64,000 nucleotides of DNA from Massilia terrae (GTDB lineage: Bacteria; Pseudomonadota; Gammaproteobacteria; Burkholderiales; Burkholderiaceae_D): positions 992,001-1,056,000 of the forward strand of contig NZ_JANUGU010000001.1 in the NCBI RefSeq assembly GCF_024753145.1, written 5' to 3'. The notes under the pieces are model-generated. The model saw only the letters and a list, made by a program, of their open reading frames with translations, was not told the DNA's origin and made no database searches. Positions within the stretch are counted from its first letter, which is position 1, and each line of letters opens with the position of its first letter. Positions 42,385-51,363 of this stretch are shown here, piece after piece. The position numbers were made by a program, and so were the translations under genes.

Positions 42385-42947
42385 TTGTACTTGTTCTCGT
42401 TCAGGTTAATGGGCGCCGGCTCGGCCAGCAGTTTGTCGAGTGCCGCTGCAAAGGCGCGGTTGCCGGCTTCCAGCGGACCGATCATGCGCCAGCGCGGCGT
42501 GCCGTCGCGGCCAATCAGGATGGTAGTCGGCATCACGCCGGTGGTCCATCGCTTGAACAGCTCGCCGCTTTTGTCGAGCAGCAGGGGAAACCGTGCCGGG
42601 TGGGCTTGCGCGAAGTTCTCCACAGTCCAGCTGGCTTCCATGTAATTGACCCCGAGCACGACGATCTGCCCGGCACGATCGCTGGCCATCGCGTCCAAGG
42701 CCGGGATTTCCTCGACGCATGGGCTGCACCAGCTTGCCCAGAAATTAAGGACCACGACCTTGCCGCGCAAGCCATCCAGGCGCCACTGCTTGCCGCCGGT
42801 ATCGGGCGCCGTGAACGCCGGTGCCGCCTGTTTCGCCGGCCAGGGCCGCAGTACGCTTGGTGTGGCCGCAAGAACATTGCCGGCTGCACATGCCAGCAGC
42901 AGAGAGAAGACGCCAATCGCGCGTGAAAACCTTGTGCGGACCGACAT
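42381..42947 (-). CDS. TlpA-like thioredoxin-fold protein
   Basis: The 188-aa exported protein has a signal or anchor segment (AIGVFSLLLACAAGNVLA) and a thioredoxin fold. The active site is WASWCSPC with Cys74 and Cys77, and the cis-Pro region is VMPTTILIGRDG. TlpA/ResA proteins reduce disulfides in the periplasm or in copper and haem proteins. I chose the ATG at 42947 because GGGAG lies 5 nt upstream; in-frame ATGs farther up are less supported. It is the first gene of the tlpA-transglutaminase-merT-merP operon. Confidence 0.87.
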   Translation of the reverse strand: MSVRTRFSRAIGVFSLLLACAAGNVLAATPSVLRPWPAKQAAPAFTAPDTGGKQWRLDGLRGKVVVLNFWASWCSPCVEEIPALDAMASDRAGQIVVLGVNYMEASWTVENFAQAHPARFPLLLDKSGELFKRWTTGVMPTTILIGRDGTPRWRMIGPLEAGNRAFAAALDKLLAEPAPINLNENKYK

Positions 42948-43027
42948 CTGGACTCCCGGCATGCTCGCGAAAAATGCCAACTATTTTAGCAGATCCGGGT
43001 GTTGCCCGCCGCCGGGCCTGATGCTGC

Positions 43028-44002
43028 TCAGCCCGTGGCCTGGCGGCCTGCGAGGCCGAACTGCTGGCCGGCGGCCTCGCGGATGAAGGCAGCCGTCAAC
43101 GGCGGCTGGGTGATCGGCAGCATGTGGCCGCCGTCGACGAGGGTGAGGGCGGCGCCGGGCGCCTTGTCCGCCAGGGCCTGGCCGTTGGCGCGCCAGTCGA
43201 GGATGCGGTCGTCCTTGCCGAACAGGATACGTACCGGCACGCGCAGCTCGCCGTAGCGCCGCTCCAGCTGCTCCATCGCGGCGGGCAGCGCCTGCAGGTC
43301 GGCGGATGAGGCGAGGAACTGGCCCGGTCTCAGGCTGAGGAGGCCGCCGCCACGGGTGGCGAAATCGCGCGGCACCGGTTCGGGGCCGAACACCTGGGCC
43401 AGCACGGTGGTGGCGCGCATGATCGCGGCCGGCGTGGCGAGCGTCCACGCCACCAGCTTGCGCATGGTGGGCGATGCGATGGTCAGCCCCTCGAATGCGG
43501 CCGGCACCGCGTCCGGCGCATGGGTGAGCGGCGCGACCAGCGCCAGCCCGCCGACGCGTTGCGGATGGTCGAGCGCAAGCTGCAGTGCGAGCGCTCCGCC
43601 GAGCGAATGGCCGACCACCAGTGGGCGTTCGAGGCCCAGCGCCGCGACCAGGGAAGACAATGCGGCGGCTTGCGCGGGCAAGCCGGCGCTGGCCGACGGA
43701 TCGCGCGTCGAGTAACCCGAGCCGGGACGGTCGACCGCGATCACGCGGTAGCTGGCGGCGAGTCGCTCCACCACGTTATAGGTGTAATGGCAAAGCTGCC
43801 CGCCCAGGCCATGCACCAGCAACAGTGCCGGTCCGCTGCCCGCTTCGACAATGTGCAGGCGCGCGCCCGGCACGTCGATGAAGCGGCCCTGCGGCGGCAG
43901 GTGCGCTTCGATCCGGCGCGCGGTGCGCCAGGTGAACAGGGCGCCCGCGGCGGCGAGCAGCATGACGGCGCCGACGAGGAACAGCAGCAGGTTGACGATC
44001 AT
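43028..44002 (-). CDS. Alpha/beta hydrolase
   Basis: The 324-aa protein has an N-terminal membrane helix (VNLLLFLVGAVMLLAAAGALF) and an alpha/beta hydrolase domain. The oxyanion region is LLVHGLGGQ, the nucleophile elbow is VVGHSLGG (Ser133), the acid is in FGKDDRILDW and the His in VDGGHMLP. It overlaps the SDR gene by 4 nt. Next to a Baeyer-Villiger monooxygenase, it is probably the esterase that opens the ester product. It is the last gene of this operon. Confidence 0.85.
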   Translation of the reverse strand: MIVNLLLFLVGAVMLLAAAGALFTWRTARRIEAHLPPQGRFIDVPGARLHIVEAGSGPALLLVHGLGGQLCHYTYNVVERLAASYRVIAVDRPGSGYSTRDPSASAGLPAQAAALSSLVAALGLERPLVVGHSLGGALALQLALDHPQRVGGLALVAPLTHAPDAVPAAFEGLTIASPTMRKLVAWTLATPAAIMRATTVLAQVFGPEPVPRDFATRGGGLLSLRPGQFLASSADLQALPAAMEQLERRYGELRVPVRILFGKDDRILDWRANGQALADKAPGAALTLVDGGHMLPITQPPLTAAFIREAAGQQFGLAGRQATG

Positions 44003-44808
44003 GCCTTGATGGCCTTTCGAAGGAGGTTCCAGTAACTGACCGGGGCAAGGCGTTCGAGCAGCGACGCAATCTTCGCATCGCTGCCGACCAGTATGCGCGC
44101 CTGGCGGCGCTCAATGCCGCGGACGATGATCTCGCCGGCCTCGGACGCCGGCATGGGCAGCAGCTTCTGCATGATCTTGCGGCCGCGCTCCACTTCCTCC
44201 TCCGGTGCGGCGGCCGGCACCCGGGCATTCCGCGCGATCGCCGTGTTGACGCCGCCCGGGTGCACCACGGTGACGCCGACCGATGTTCCCGCCAGCTCGT
44301 GGCGCAGCGCGTTGGAAAAGCCGCGCACCGCGAACTTGCTGGCGGCGTAGGCGGCCTGGCCCGGCGGTGCGATCAAGCCGTACAGGCTGGACAGGTTGAC
44401 CACGCAGGCGTCGTCGCTGGCCTTGAGCAGCGGAAGGAAGGCGCGCGTCATGCGCACGACTGCGTGGAAGTTGATCTCCATGAGCCAGTCGAAATCTTCC
44501 TCGCTGACCTGCTCGAAGGTGCCGCCGAGCGCCACGCCGGCATTATTGACCAGGAGGTCGACCCGCCCGTGCGCCGCGCGGACGACGGGGGGCAGCGTTC
44601 GCACCGCGTAACGGCAGGCCACGTCGAGCTGGTGGTGGGTGGCGCGCACGCCGAAGGTGCGCGCTTCGGCGGCGGCGAGTTCGGCTGTTGCGCCGTTGAT
44701 GTCGGCCAGCGCCAGGTGGCAGCCGCGCTGCGCCAGCGACAACGCGATGGCGCGGCCGATGCCGCCGCCGGCGCCGGTGACTACCGCGACCCTCTGCGCG
44801 AGCTTCAC
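43999..44808 (-). CDS. SDR-family NAD(P)-dependent oxidoreductase
   Basis: The 269-aa enzyme has the cofactor motif VVTGAGGGIGRAIAL, the structural NNAGVALGG, the catalytic Ser in VVNLSSLYG and the YAASK pair. The start is GTG at 44808, which overlaps the monooxygenase stop as GTGA. A longer in-frame reading to 45945 would lie inside the monooxygenase gene and was rejected. It probably oxidises an alcohol to the ketone that the adjacent monooxygenase uses. The substrate is unknown. Confidence 0.87.
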   Translation of the reverse strand: MKLAQRVAVVTGAGGGIGRAIALSLAQRGCHLALADINGATAELAAAEARTFGVRATHHQLDVACRYAVRTLPPVVRAAHGRVDLLVNNAGVALGGTFEQVSEEDFDWLMEINFHAVVRMTRAFLPLLKASDDACVVNLSSLYGLIAPPGQAAYAASKFAVRGFSNALRHELAGTSVGVTVVHPGGVNTAIARNARVPAAAPEEEVERGRKIMQKLLPMPASEAGEIIVRGIERRQARILVGSDAKIASLLERLAPVSYWNLLRKAIKA

Positions 44809-46292
44809 GGGAGCGCGCCTTTCGCACCGAAGCGCAGGACACCGTCGGCAATGCGACCGAAGCGGATCATCAACAGGTCCTGCAGGTAGTTCTGGTAGAC
44901 CTGCCATGGCTTGTGCGCGCCTTGTTGCGGCAGCAGGCCGACGGCGCGCCGCACGTAGCCAGAGGTGAAGCTGACGAAAGGCTGGGTGGCTTGCGCGCCA
45001 TCGCGCCGGGGCATGGCAATGTCGGCGTGGCGGCGGTCCATGTGGCGCAGCAGGCGGCAGACCCAGGCCGAAGTCAGGTCGGCCTTCAGGGTCCACGACG
45101 CATTGGTGTAGCCGAACGCGATCGCGCAGTTCGGCAGGCCGGACAGCATCATGCCCTTGTACGCCAGCGCTTCGCCGGGCTGGTAGGGCTGGCCGTCGAC
45201 GCTGAAGGCAGCGCCGCCCAGCACACTCAGACGCAGGCCGGTGGCGGTCACGACGATGTCGGCGTCGAGCTCTTTGCCCGACTTGAGCAGGATGCCGCCG
45301 GGCGTGAAGCGCTCGATGGTGTCGGTCTCCACTGACGCCTGGCCCGCGCGGATGGCGTGGAACAGGTCGCCGTCGGGGGCCACGCAGATGCGCTGGTCCC
45401 AGGGCTGGTAGCGCGGGTTGAAGTGGCGCTCGACGTCGTAATCGCGGCCCAGGTCGCGCCGCGCCAGCGACAGGATGCGGCGCCGCGTCTCGTCGGGATA
45501 CCTGCGCGCGAAGCGGTACAGCACCATGCTCTCGGCGATCAGGCGCCACCGTGTGGCGAACCAGGCCAGCCGCCGCGGCAGGATACGCTGCCAGCGCGCG
45601 GCGAAGGCATATTCGGAAGGGCGATTGACCACAAAGGTCGGTGAGCGCTGCAGCATGGTCACGTGCGCGGCCGTCTGCGCAAGCGCCGGCACCAGCGTCA
45701 CGGCGGTGGCGCCGCTGCCGATCACCACCACGCGCTTGCCGGCGTAGTCGAGCCGTTCGGGCCAGGACTGCGGGTGCACGATCACGCCCGTGAAATCGTC
45801 CTCGCCGTCGAAGCGCGGGCGCCAGGGCTGCTCGTAGCTGTAGTAGCCGCTGCACATGTACAGGAAGCGTGCACGCACGGTGCGCTTGGCGCCACCCGCG
45901 CGCTCCTCGGCCACCACGGTCCAGCAGGCGTCCTTGCTCGACCATTCGGCGGCGGTCACTTTCTGGCCGAAGCGGATGTGGCGCTCGACGCCATGCTCGT
46001 GCGCCGTTTCACGCACGTAGTCGCGGATGGCAGGCCCGTCGGCGATGGCCTTGGCCGCAGTCCAGGGCTTGAACGCATAGCCGAGCGTGTACATGTCGGA
46101 GTCGGAGCGGATGCCGGGATAGCGAAACAGGTCCCAGGTGCCGCCGATGGCGTCGCGCGCCTCCAGGATCGCGTAGCGCTTTCCGGGGCAGCGCCGCTGA
46201 AACTGAACGGCCGCGCCGATGCCGGACAGCCCGGCGCCGACGATCAGCACGTCGAGCAGGGGCTTATCGGATGAAGGCGGGAGGGCGGACAT
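44805..46292 (-). CDS. Flavin-containing Baeyer-Villiger-type monooxygenase
   Basis: The 495-aa enzyme has an FAD-binding motif VGAGLSGIGAA near residue 16 and an NADPH motif VVIGSGATAVTL near 184. Between them is FTGVIVHPQSWP, which fits the Baeyer-Villiger fingerprint FxGxxxHxxxWP exactly. Such enzymes insert oxygen into a ketone to form an ester or lactone. The overlapping SDR and hydrolase genes would supply the ketone and split the ester. An 18-nt palindrome lies 26 nt before the start codon and is probably the operon operator. Confidence 0.9.
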   Translation of the reverse strand: MSALPPSSDKPLLDVLIVGAGLSGIGAAVQFQRRCPGKRYAILEARDAIGGTWDLFRYPGIRSDSDMYTLGYAFKPWTAAKAIADGPAIRDYVRETAHEHGVERHIRFGQKVTAAEWSSKDACWTVVAEERAGGAKRTVRARFLYMCSGYYSYEQPWRPRFDGEDDFTGVIVHPQSWPERLDYAGKRVVVIGSGATAVTLVPALAQTAAHVTMLQRSPTFVVNRPSEYAFAARWQRILPRRLAWFATRWRLIAESMVLYRFARRYPDETRRRILSLARRDLGRDYDVERHFNPRYQPWDQRICVAPDGDLFHAIRAGQASVETDTIERFTPGGILLKSGKELDADIVVTATGLRLSVLGGAAFSVDGQPYQPGEALAYKGMMLSGLPNCAIAFGYTNASWTLKADLTSAWVCRLLRHMDRRHADIAMPRRDGAQATQPFVSFTSGYVRRAVGLLPQQGAHKPWQVYQNYLQDLLMIRFGRIADGVLRFGAKGALP

Positions 46293-46317
46293 GCTGTTCC
46301 GTTGTATTTCTGATTAG

Positions 46318-46335
46318 TGACACTGTACATTGTCA
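46318..46335. promoter_or_regulatory. Palindrome, likely operator for the monooxygenase operon
   Basis: The 18-nt site TGACACTGTACATTGTCA has the arms TGACA and TGTCA around a TGTACA centre, and 16 of 18 positions are symmetric. It lies just upstream of the monooxygenase start, where a repressor would block transcription. Such sites are typical of TetR proteins; the TetR gene at 47798 is a candidate but not adjacent. Confidence 0.55.
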
Positions 46336-46441
46336 AATTTTTGGTGGCAAGATGTAAGCAGCTGCGGCAAAAACCATTGCCTATTGCATATTTTTGCTGC
46401 TCCAATGATAAGATTGTTGTCCTACGGTAAATGAAGGCTGT

Positions 46442-47785
46442 ATGCCATCTTTGAAAATGCCCCTGCCGGATCTGCTGGACAGCATTACGGATCTTTTACT
46501 GGACGCGGTTTTCCTGGTTGATCATGACGGCGTCATCGTCCACGTCAGTGCGGCATGCCACGACATGCTGGGCTACCGGCCGGAGGAGATGATCGGGCGG
46601 CGCCAGTTCGAGTTCCTGGCGCCCGAGGACCGGGTGGCGACGGAAGCCGAGGCGGCTCGGGTGCGCGGCGGCCAGCGCCGGGTCGGCTTCCAGAACTGCT
46701 ACCTGCACAAGGACGGGCGCCGGGTCCAGCTCATGTGGTCGGCGCGCCTGCTGCCGGAGCACGGGCTGCGCGTGGGCGTGGCACGCAACGTCAGCAGCCT
46801 GGTGCTGGCCGAGCGGCGCCAGTCCGCCACCTACGAAATCACTTCTGCCGCCCACCGTTGCACCGAACTGGCCGAGCTGTGCGTCGAACTGCACCAGATC
46901 CTCGCGCAGGTGGTCCAGGTGGATGCGGTGGCCATCGTCGCCGACGGCGTCGGCGAGCGCGGCGAGGCGGCGATCTTCTTTTCGACCGGCGACGGCGCGA
47001 TGCAGGCCAGCGTGCGCGAGCGCCTGCGCCACTGGCCGCGCGCGTCTGACCGCGGCGGTGCGCCGGTGCTGGTGCACGTGCCTTGCGACCATCACGTCGA
47101 AAGCTGGCAGGCCTTGGCGCTCACCGGGCAACGCGGCACCAATGGCGCACTGTTCCTGCGCGACCGAACCGGCGCCGGCGGCCTGGCCGCCGATGCTGAA
47201 CTGTTCCGCTTCGTCGCGGCGCAGCTGGCCGTCGCGGTCGAGCGGCAGCAGCTGCACGCCGACCTGCTGCGTGCGGCGCGCTACGACGACCTGACCGGGC
47301 TGCCCAACCGCCGCCTGTTCCACGACCGCCTGCGCATCGCGCTGGCACGCGCACGCCGGACCGAGCGCCGGCTGGCGCTGCTGTTTGTGGACATCGACCG
47401 CTTCAAGGAAGTGAACGACACCCTGGGCCACGGCGCGGGCGACCGCCTGCTGCAGGAGATCGCGGGACGCCTGGCGCTGTGCGCGCGCAGCTCGGACACC
47501 GTGGCGCGCTTCGGCGGAGACGAATTCGTGATGCTGGCCGATGAGCTGGCGCGGCCCGAAGACGCGTCCCTGGTGGCGGACAAGATCCGCGCCGCCGTGA
47601 CCGTGCCGTTGTCGATCGGCGAGCACTGCGTGCACGTCAGCGCGAGCATCGGCATCGCGCTGTTCCCCGATCACGGCGAGCAGGCGGAGCTGCTGCTGCG
47701 CCACGCCGACAACGCGATGTATGCCGACAAGCTGTCGCGCTGTGTTCCCCCGGCCGAGGGAGGTGCCGCTGCGTCCGTACTGTGA
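46442..47785 (+). CDS. PAS-GGDEF diguanylate cyclase
   Basis: The 447-aa cytoplasmic protein has an N-terminal PAS domain (LLDAVFLVDHDGVIVHVSAACHDMLGYRPEEMIG), a central GAF-like region (about residues 135-270) and a C-terminal GGDEF domain. The motif FGGDEF near residue 358 and the inhibitory RxxD site (RSSD) five residues before it are both intact. It is expected to make c-di-GMP and be inhibited by its product. AAGG lies 4 nt before the ATG. A TetR gene follows 12 nt after its stop, so both may share a transcript. Confidence 0.92.
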   Translation: MPSLKMPLPDLLDSITDLLLDAVFLVDHDGVIVHVSAACHDMLGYRPEEMIGRRQFEFLAPEDRVATEAEAARVRGGQRRVGFQNCYLHKDGRRVQLMWSARLLPEHGLRVGVARNVSSLVLAERRQSATYEITSAAHRCTELAELCVELHQILAQVVQVDAVAIVADGVGERGEAAIFFSTGDGAMQASVRERLRHWPRASDRGGAPVLVHVPCDHHVESWQALALTGQRGTNGALFLRDRTGAGGLAADAELFRFVAAQLAVAVERQQLHADLLRAARYDDLTGLPNRRLFHDRLRIALARARRTERRLALLFVDIDRFKEVNDTLGHGAGDRLLQEIAGRLALCARSSDTVARFGGDEFVMLADELARPEDASLVADKIRAAVTVPLSIGEHCVHVSASIGIALFPDHGEQAELLLRHADNAMYADKLSRCVPPAEGGAAASVL

Positions 47786-47797
47786 CACAATAGCGGC

Positions 47798-48427
47798 ATG
47801 ACCCCGGACATCCAAACCTCGCGCCCCTACCGTGGCGTTTCGCCCGACGAGCGGCGCGCGCAACGGCGCAGCCGGCTGGTCGAAGCGGCCGTCGCGGTCT
47901 ATGGTGAGCGGGGCTATCACAATGCCACCGTCAAGTCGGTGTGCGAAGCGGCCGGACTCACCGAGCGCTATTTCTACGAGTCGTTCGCCAACAGCGAGGA
48001 GCTGCTGATTGCCTGCTTCAACGCGGTCACCTTCAGCATGTTCGGCGAGGTGATGCGGGCGGCCGAGGATGCGGGCCGCAGCCGCAAGGCGAGGGCGCGC
48101 GCGATGCTGCTGGAGCACTTCGCGGCCCTGCAGCGCGAGCCGCGCTCGGCGCGCGTGTTCCTGGTCGAGATCCGTGGCGTGAGCCGGGCGGTGGACAAGG
48201 CCTTCGACGCGGCGCTGCGCGAGATCGGGCGGCGCGTGGCCAGCATGGTGGCGCCGCCGGAGCTGCAGGACGACGAGCTGCTGCAGGCAGGTGTGGTCGG
48301 CGGCGTGATGCACATCGCGCTGCGCTGGATCGACCAGGACTATTCGCCGTCGCTGGAAGAGGTCACGGAGACCGCGCTGACGCTGGGGATGGTGCTGGCG
48401 CGGGCGCCGGCGAAGCAGCGACTGTGA
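47798..48427 (+). CDS. TetR-family transcriptional regulator
   Basis: The 209-aa protein has an N-terminal helix-turn-helix (YHNATVKSVCEAAGLTERYFYESFANSEELL) and a helical ligand domain. GTGACAC just before it is like one arm of the operator at 46318-46335. It lies 12 nt after the PAS-GGDEF stop. It is the nearest TetR gene to the monooxygenase operon and could control it. A paired REP-like composite follows. Confidence 0.87.
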   Translation: MTPDIQTSRPYRGVSPDERRAQRRSRLVEAAVAVYGERGYHNATVKSVCEAAGLTERYFYESFANSEELLIACFNAVTFSMFGEVMRAAEDAGRSRKARARAMLLEHFAALQREPRSARVFLVEIRGVSRAVDKAFDAALREIGRRVASMVAPPELQDDELLQAGVVGGVMHIALRWIDQDYSPSLEEVTETALTLGMVLARAPAKQRL

Positions 48428-48465
48428 TGTTAAGAACGTCAGGATAGGCGAGAACTCGAAAAAGA

Positions 48466-48580
48466 AGAGAACGTCGTCCTCGCGAACGCGGGGACCCCAT
48501 TTCGTCGAGCAGCGATTTGCTCTCGCGTTTGCACTGCTTACGCAAAGTGGGGTTCCGCCGGCGCGGGAACGACGTTCTCT
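48466..48580. repeat. Paired REP-like composite, copy D
   Basis: The outer arms AGAGAACGTCGT (48466-48477) and ACGACGTTCTCT (48569-48580) are perfect. Inside are two hairpins in opposite orientation: GTCCTCGCG/CGCGGGGAC (48476-48484, 48487-48495) with a G-U pair, and a weaker GTTCC/GGGAAC copy near 48552-48570. ACCCCA next to the left hairpin is mirrored by TGGGGT before the right one. It lies between the convergent TetR and lpd genes. Confidence 0.8.
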
Positions 48581-48595
48581 TTATTTCCCAAGCGT

Positions 48596-49999
48596 TTAGA
48601 TGTGCAACGCGTGCCCCAGTGCCCGCAGTGCCGCTTCCTGCACCGCTTCACCGAGGGTCGGGTGCGCATGGATCGTGCCGCCGACGTCTTCCAGCTGCGC
48701 GCCAAGCTCGATAGACTGCGAGAACGCCGCTGCCAGCTCCGACACGCCGCGCCCGACCGCCTGCCAGCCAACGATCAGGTGGTTGTCGCTACGCGCCACC
48801 ACCCGCACGAAACCGTCCGTGCTTTCGATGGTCATGGCCCGGCCATTGGCTGCGAACGGGAAGTTGGCGGTGATGACATCCAGGCCCTGGCGTTCCGCAT
48901 CCTGCGGCGTCATGCCAACCACAACAACCTCAGGATCGGTATAGCACACCGCCGGAATCGCGGCCGGGGCGAAGTGGCGCCGCTTGCCGGCGATGATCTC
49001 CGCCACCATCTCGCCCTGCGCCATCGCGCGGTGCGCCAGCATTGGCTCGCCGGTCAGGTCGCCGATCGCCCACACATTGCGCATCGAGGTGCGGCACTGG
49101 TTGTCGATGCGCACGGCGCGGCCGTTCATGTCGAGCAGCAGGCTCTCCAGCCCGAAGCCTTCGGTGCGCGGCTTGCGTCCGACCGCCACCAGCACGCGGT
49201 CCGCGACCAGGGTCGTCTCGTAGCCGCCGTCGCCGCGGATGCGCACGCCGTCGCCGGCTTCGGTGGCGCCCAGCACGCTGGTGCGCAGGTGGACGTCGAT
49301 GCCCAGGCGCTTGAGTGACGCCGCCACCGGCTTCACCAGCTCCTCGTCATAGGCCGGCAGGATGCGGTCCATCGCTTCCACGATGGAGACGTGCACGCCC
49401 AGCTTGCGGTAGGCGATGCCCAGCTCCAGCCCGATATAGCCGGCGCCGACCACCACCAGCCGCTTGGGCAGGCTCCCGGGCGACAGCGCTTCGGTGCTCG
49501 AGACCACCGGGCCGCCGAAGGGCATGAAGGGCAGCTCGACCGCCTGCGATCCAGTCGCGAGCAGCAGGTGCTCGCAATGGATGCGCATGCTGCCTTCCGC
49601 CGCGCCATGTTCGGTGACTTCGACCGTCTTGCCGTCGATGATGCGCGCCCAGCCTTTTACCACCTGCACGCCGTGCTTGCGCAGCAGCGCGCCGACGCCG
49701 CCGGTGAGCCGCTTGACGATGCCGTCCTTCCAGTGCACGGTGCGCGCAACGTCGATCTTCACGCCTTCGACCGCGATGCCGAGCGGCGAATCGCCGCTGT
49801 AGTGATGCGCCTTCTCGAATTCCTCGGCGGCGTGGATCAGGGCCTTGGACGGGATGCAGCCGATGTTCAGGCAGGTGCCGCCCAGGTTGTCGCCTTCGAC
49901 CAGCATGGTCTGGATGCCGAGCTGCCCCGCGCGGATCGCGGCCACGTAGCCGCCCGGTCCGCCGCCGATCACGAGCAGAGTCGTCGTTACTGAATTCAT
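48596..49999 (-). CDS. lpdV: Dihydrolipoyl dehydrogenase (E3) of the branched-chain complex
   Basis: The 467-aa flavoenzyme re-oxidises the lipoyl group of E2. It has the FAD motif [19 protein letters not shown], the redox-active disulfide [15 protein letters not shown], the NAD motif [12 protein letters not shown], the second FAD region [17 protein letters not shown] and the C-terminal HAHPTLGE with the catalytic His-Glu pair. It is the last gene of the bkd operon, 4 nt after E2, so this E3 probably serves the branched-chain complex rather than pyruvate dehydrogenase. Confidence 0.93.
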   Translation of the reverse strand: MNSVTTTLLVIGGGPGGYVAAIRAGQLGIQTMLVEGDNLGGTCLNIGCIPSKALIHAAEEFEKAHHYSGDSPLGIAVEGVKIDVARTVHWKDGIVKRLTGGVGALLRKHGVQVVKGWARIIDGKTVEVTEHGAAEGSMRIHCEHLLLATGSQAVELPFMPFGGPVVSSTEALSPGSLPKRLVVVGAGYIGLELGIAYRKLGVHVSIVEAMDRILPAYDEELVKPVAASLKRLGIDVHLRTSVLGATEAGDGVRIRGDGGYETTLVADRVLVAVGRKPRTEGFGLESLLLDMNGRAVRIDNQCRTSMRNVWAIGDLTGEPMLAHRAMAQGEMVAEIIAGKRRHFAPAAIPAVCYTDPEVVVVGMTPQDAERQGLDVITANFPFAANGRAMTIESTDGFVRVVARSDNHLIVGWQAVGRGVSELAAAFSQSIELGAQLEDVGGTIHAHPTLGEAVQEAALRALGHALHI

Positions 50000-50003
50000 A
50001 TCC

Positions 50004-51362
50004 TCATTCCACGAACAGGGTTGCCGGGCACTCGAGGTAGCCGCGGATGGTTTGCACGAATTCGGCCGCCGTCATGCCGTCGATGACGCGGTGGTCGAAC
50101 GAGGACGACAGGTTCATCGTCTTGCGCACCACTACGGCGCCGTTGCGGACCACTGGCTTCTCGACCATGCGGTTGACGCCGACGATCGCTACTTCCGGCC
50201 AGTTGATGACCGGCGTGCTGACGATGCCGCCCAGCGCGCCCAGGCTGGTGATGGTGATGGTGGAACCGGACAGCTCTTCGCGCAGTGCCTTGCCGTTGCG
50301 CGCGGCGTCGGCCAGGCGCGCCACCTCGGCCGCGCTCGACCACGGATCGCGCGCCTCGGCGTTGCGCACCACGGGCACCATCAGGCCGGTGCCGGTCTGG
50401 GTGGCGATGCCGATGTGGACCGGGTTGTAGCGGGTGAAGATGCCGGCGTCGTCGTCGTAGCGCGCGTTCACGTCCGGGTACTTGCGCACCGCCAGCACCA
50501 CTGCGCGCATCAGCAGAGGCAGCAGGGTGATCTTGCCGCGCTCCTCGCCGTAGCGGGCGTTGAGCTGGCCGCGCAGGGTTTCAAGTTCGGTGACGTCCAC
50601 TTCCTCGACGTAGGTGAAGTGCGGGATGCGGCGCTTCGCTTCCTGCATCTTCTCGGCGATCTTGCGGCGCAGGCCGATCACCGGGGTCGATTGTTCGCCA
50701 TGCTGCTCGGCGTAGCGGTTGTCCGCGCCGCCCATGCCGCCGCCGCCGCGCTGGCGGGTCTCGATGTAGGAATCGAGGTCGGCATGCGTGATGCGGCCGG
50801 CGGGGCCGCTGCCCATCACATACTGCAGCTCGATGCCGAGGTCCCATGCGCGCTGGCGCACGGCGGGAGCGGCGACCGGCTTCTCGCCCGCCGGGCGCAG
50901 CGCCACTACCTGTGCAGTGGAACGAGCGGCCGCGCGTTGCGGTGCGGGCGCCGGAGCAGCGGCCGTCCTGGCCGGCGCGGCTTCCGCTTTGCCGGACGGT
51001 TTGCCCGATGCGCCGACAGCCACCGGCTCCCCGGCCTGCTGTTCGGCCACGGCGTCCTGCGCGGACACTGGCGCCGGCGCTGCCGCCGCCTTGTCCTTGT
51101 CGGCCGAGTGATTGCCCGCGCCTTCGACTTCCAGGCGGATCAGCTCCGCGCCCACGGCCAGCGACTGGCCGATCGCGCCGCCCAGCGCCATCACCGTGCC
51201 GTGCACCGGCGACGGGATCTCGACCGTGGCCTTGTCGGTCATGACGTCGGCCAGCACCTGGTCTTCCTTGACGACGTCGCCCGGCTTGACGTGCCATTCG
51301 ACGACTTCGACTTCCGCAATGCCTTCGCCCAGATCGGGCATCTTAATGACATGAATGCCCAT
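50004..51362 (-). CDS. bkdB: Branched-chain 2-oxoacid dehydrogenase E2 (acyltransferase)
   Basis: The 452-aa enzyme has one lipoyl domain (residues 3-77) with Lys44 in [10 protein letters not shown] as the lipoyl site, an Ala/Pro-rich linker, an E1/E3-binding domain ([29 protein letters not shown]) and a catalytic domain ending with [10 protein letters not shown], where His424 and Asp428 are catalytic. The start at 51362 begins the conserved [14 protein letters not shown]; an 82-codon extension lies inside the E1beta gene. It follows that gene by 1 nt. It transfers the acyl group from E1 to CoA. Confidence 0.93.
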   Translation of the reverse strand: MGIHVIKMPDLGEGIAEVEVVEWHVKPGDVVKEDQVLADVMTDKATVEIPSPVHGTVMALGGAIGQSLAVGAELIRLEVEGAGNHSADKDKAAAAPAPVSAQDAVAEQQAGEPVAVGASGKPSGKAEAAPARTAAAPAPAPQRAAARSTAQVVALRPAGEKPVAAPAVRQRAWDLGIELQYVMGSGPAGRITHADLDSYIETRQRGGGGMGGADNRYAEQHGEQSTPVIGLRRKIAEKMQEAKRRIPHFTYVEEVDVTELETLRGQLNARYGEERGKITLLPLLMRAVVLAVRKYPDVNARYDDDAGIFTRYNPVHIGIATQTGTGLMVPVVRNAEARDPWSSAAEVARLADAARNGKALREELSGSTITITSLGALGGIVSTPVINWPEVAIVGVNRMVEKPVVRNGAVVVRKTMNLSSSFDHRVIDGMTAAEFVQTIRGYLECPATLFVE

Positions 51363-51363
51363 A

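Noticed and set aside
43999..45945. SDR frame extended to 648 codons
   Set aside because: The extra part lies inside the monooxygenase gene in another frame. The GTG at 44808 gives a normal SDR length.
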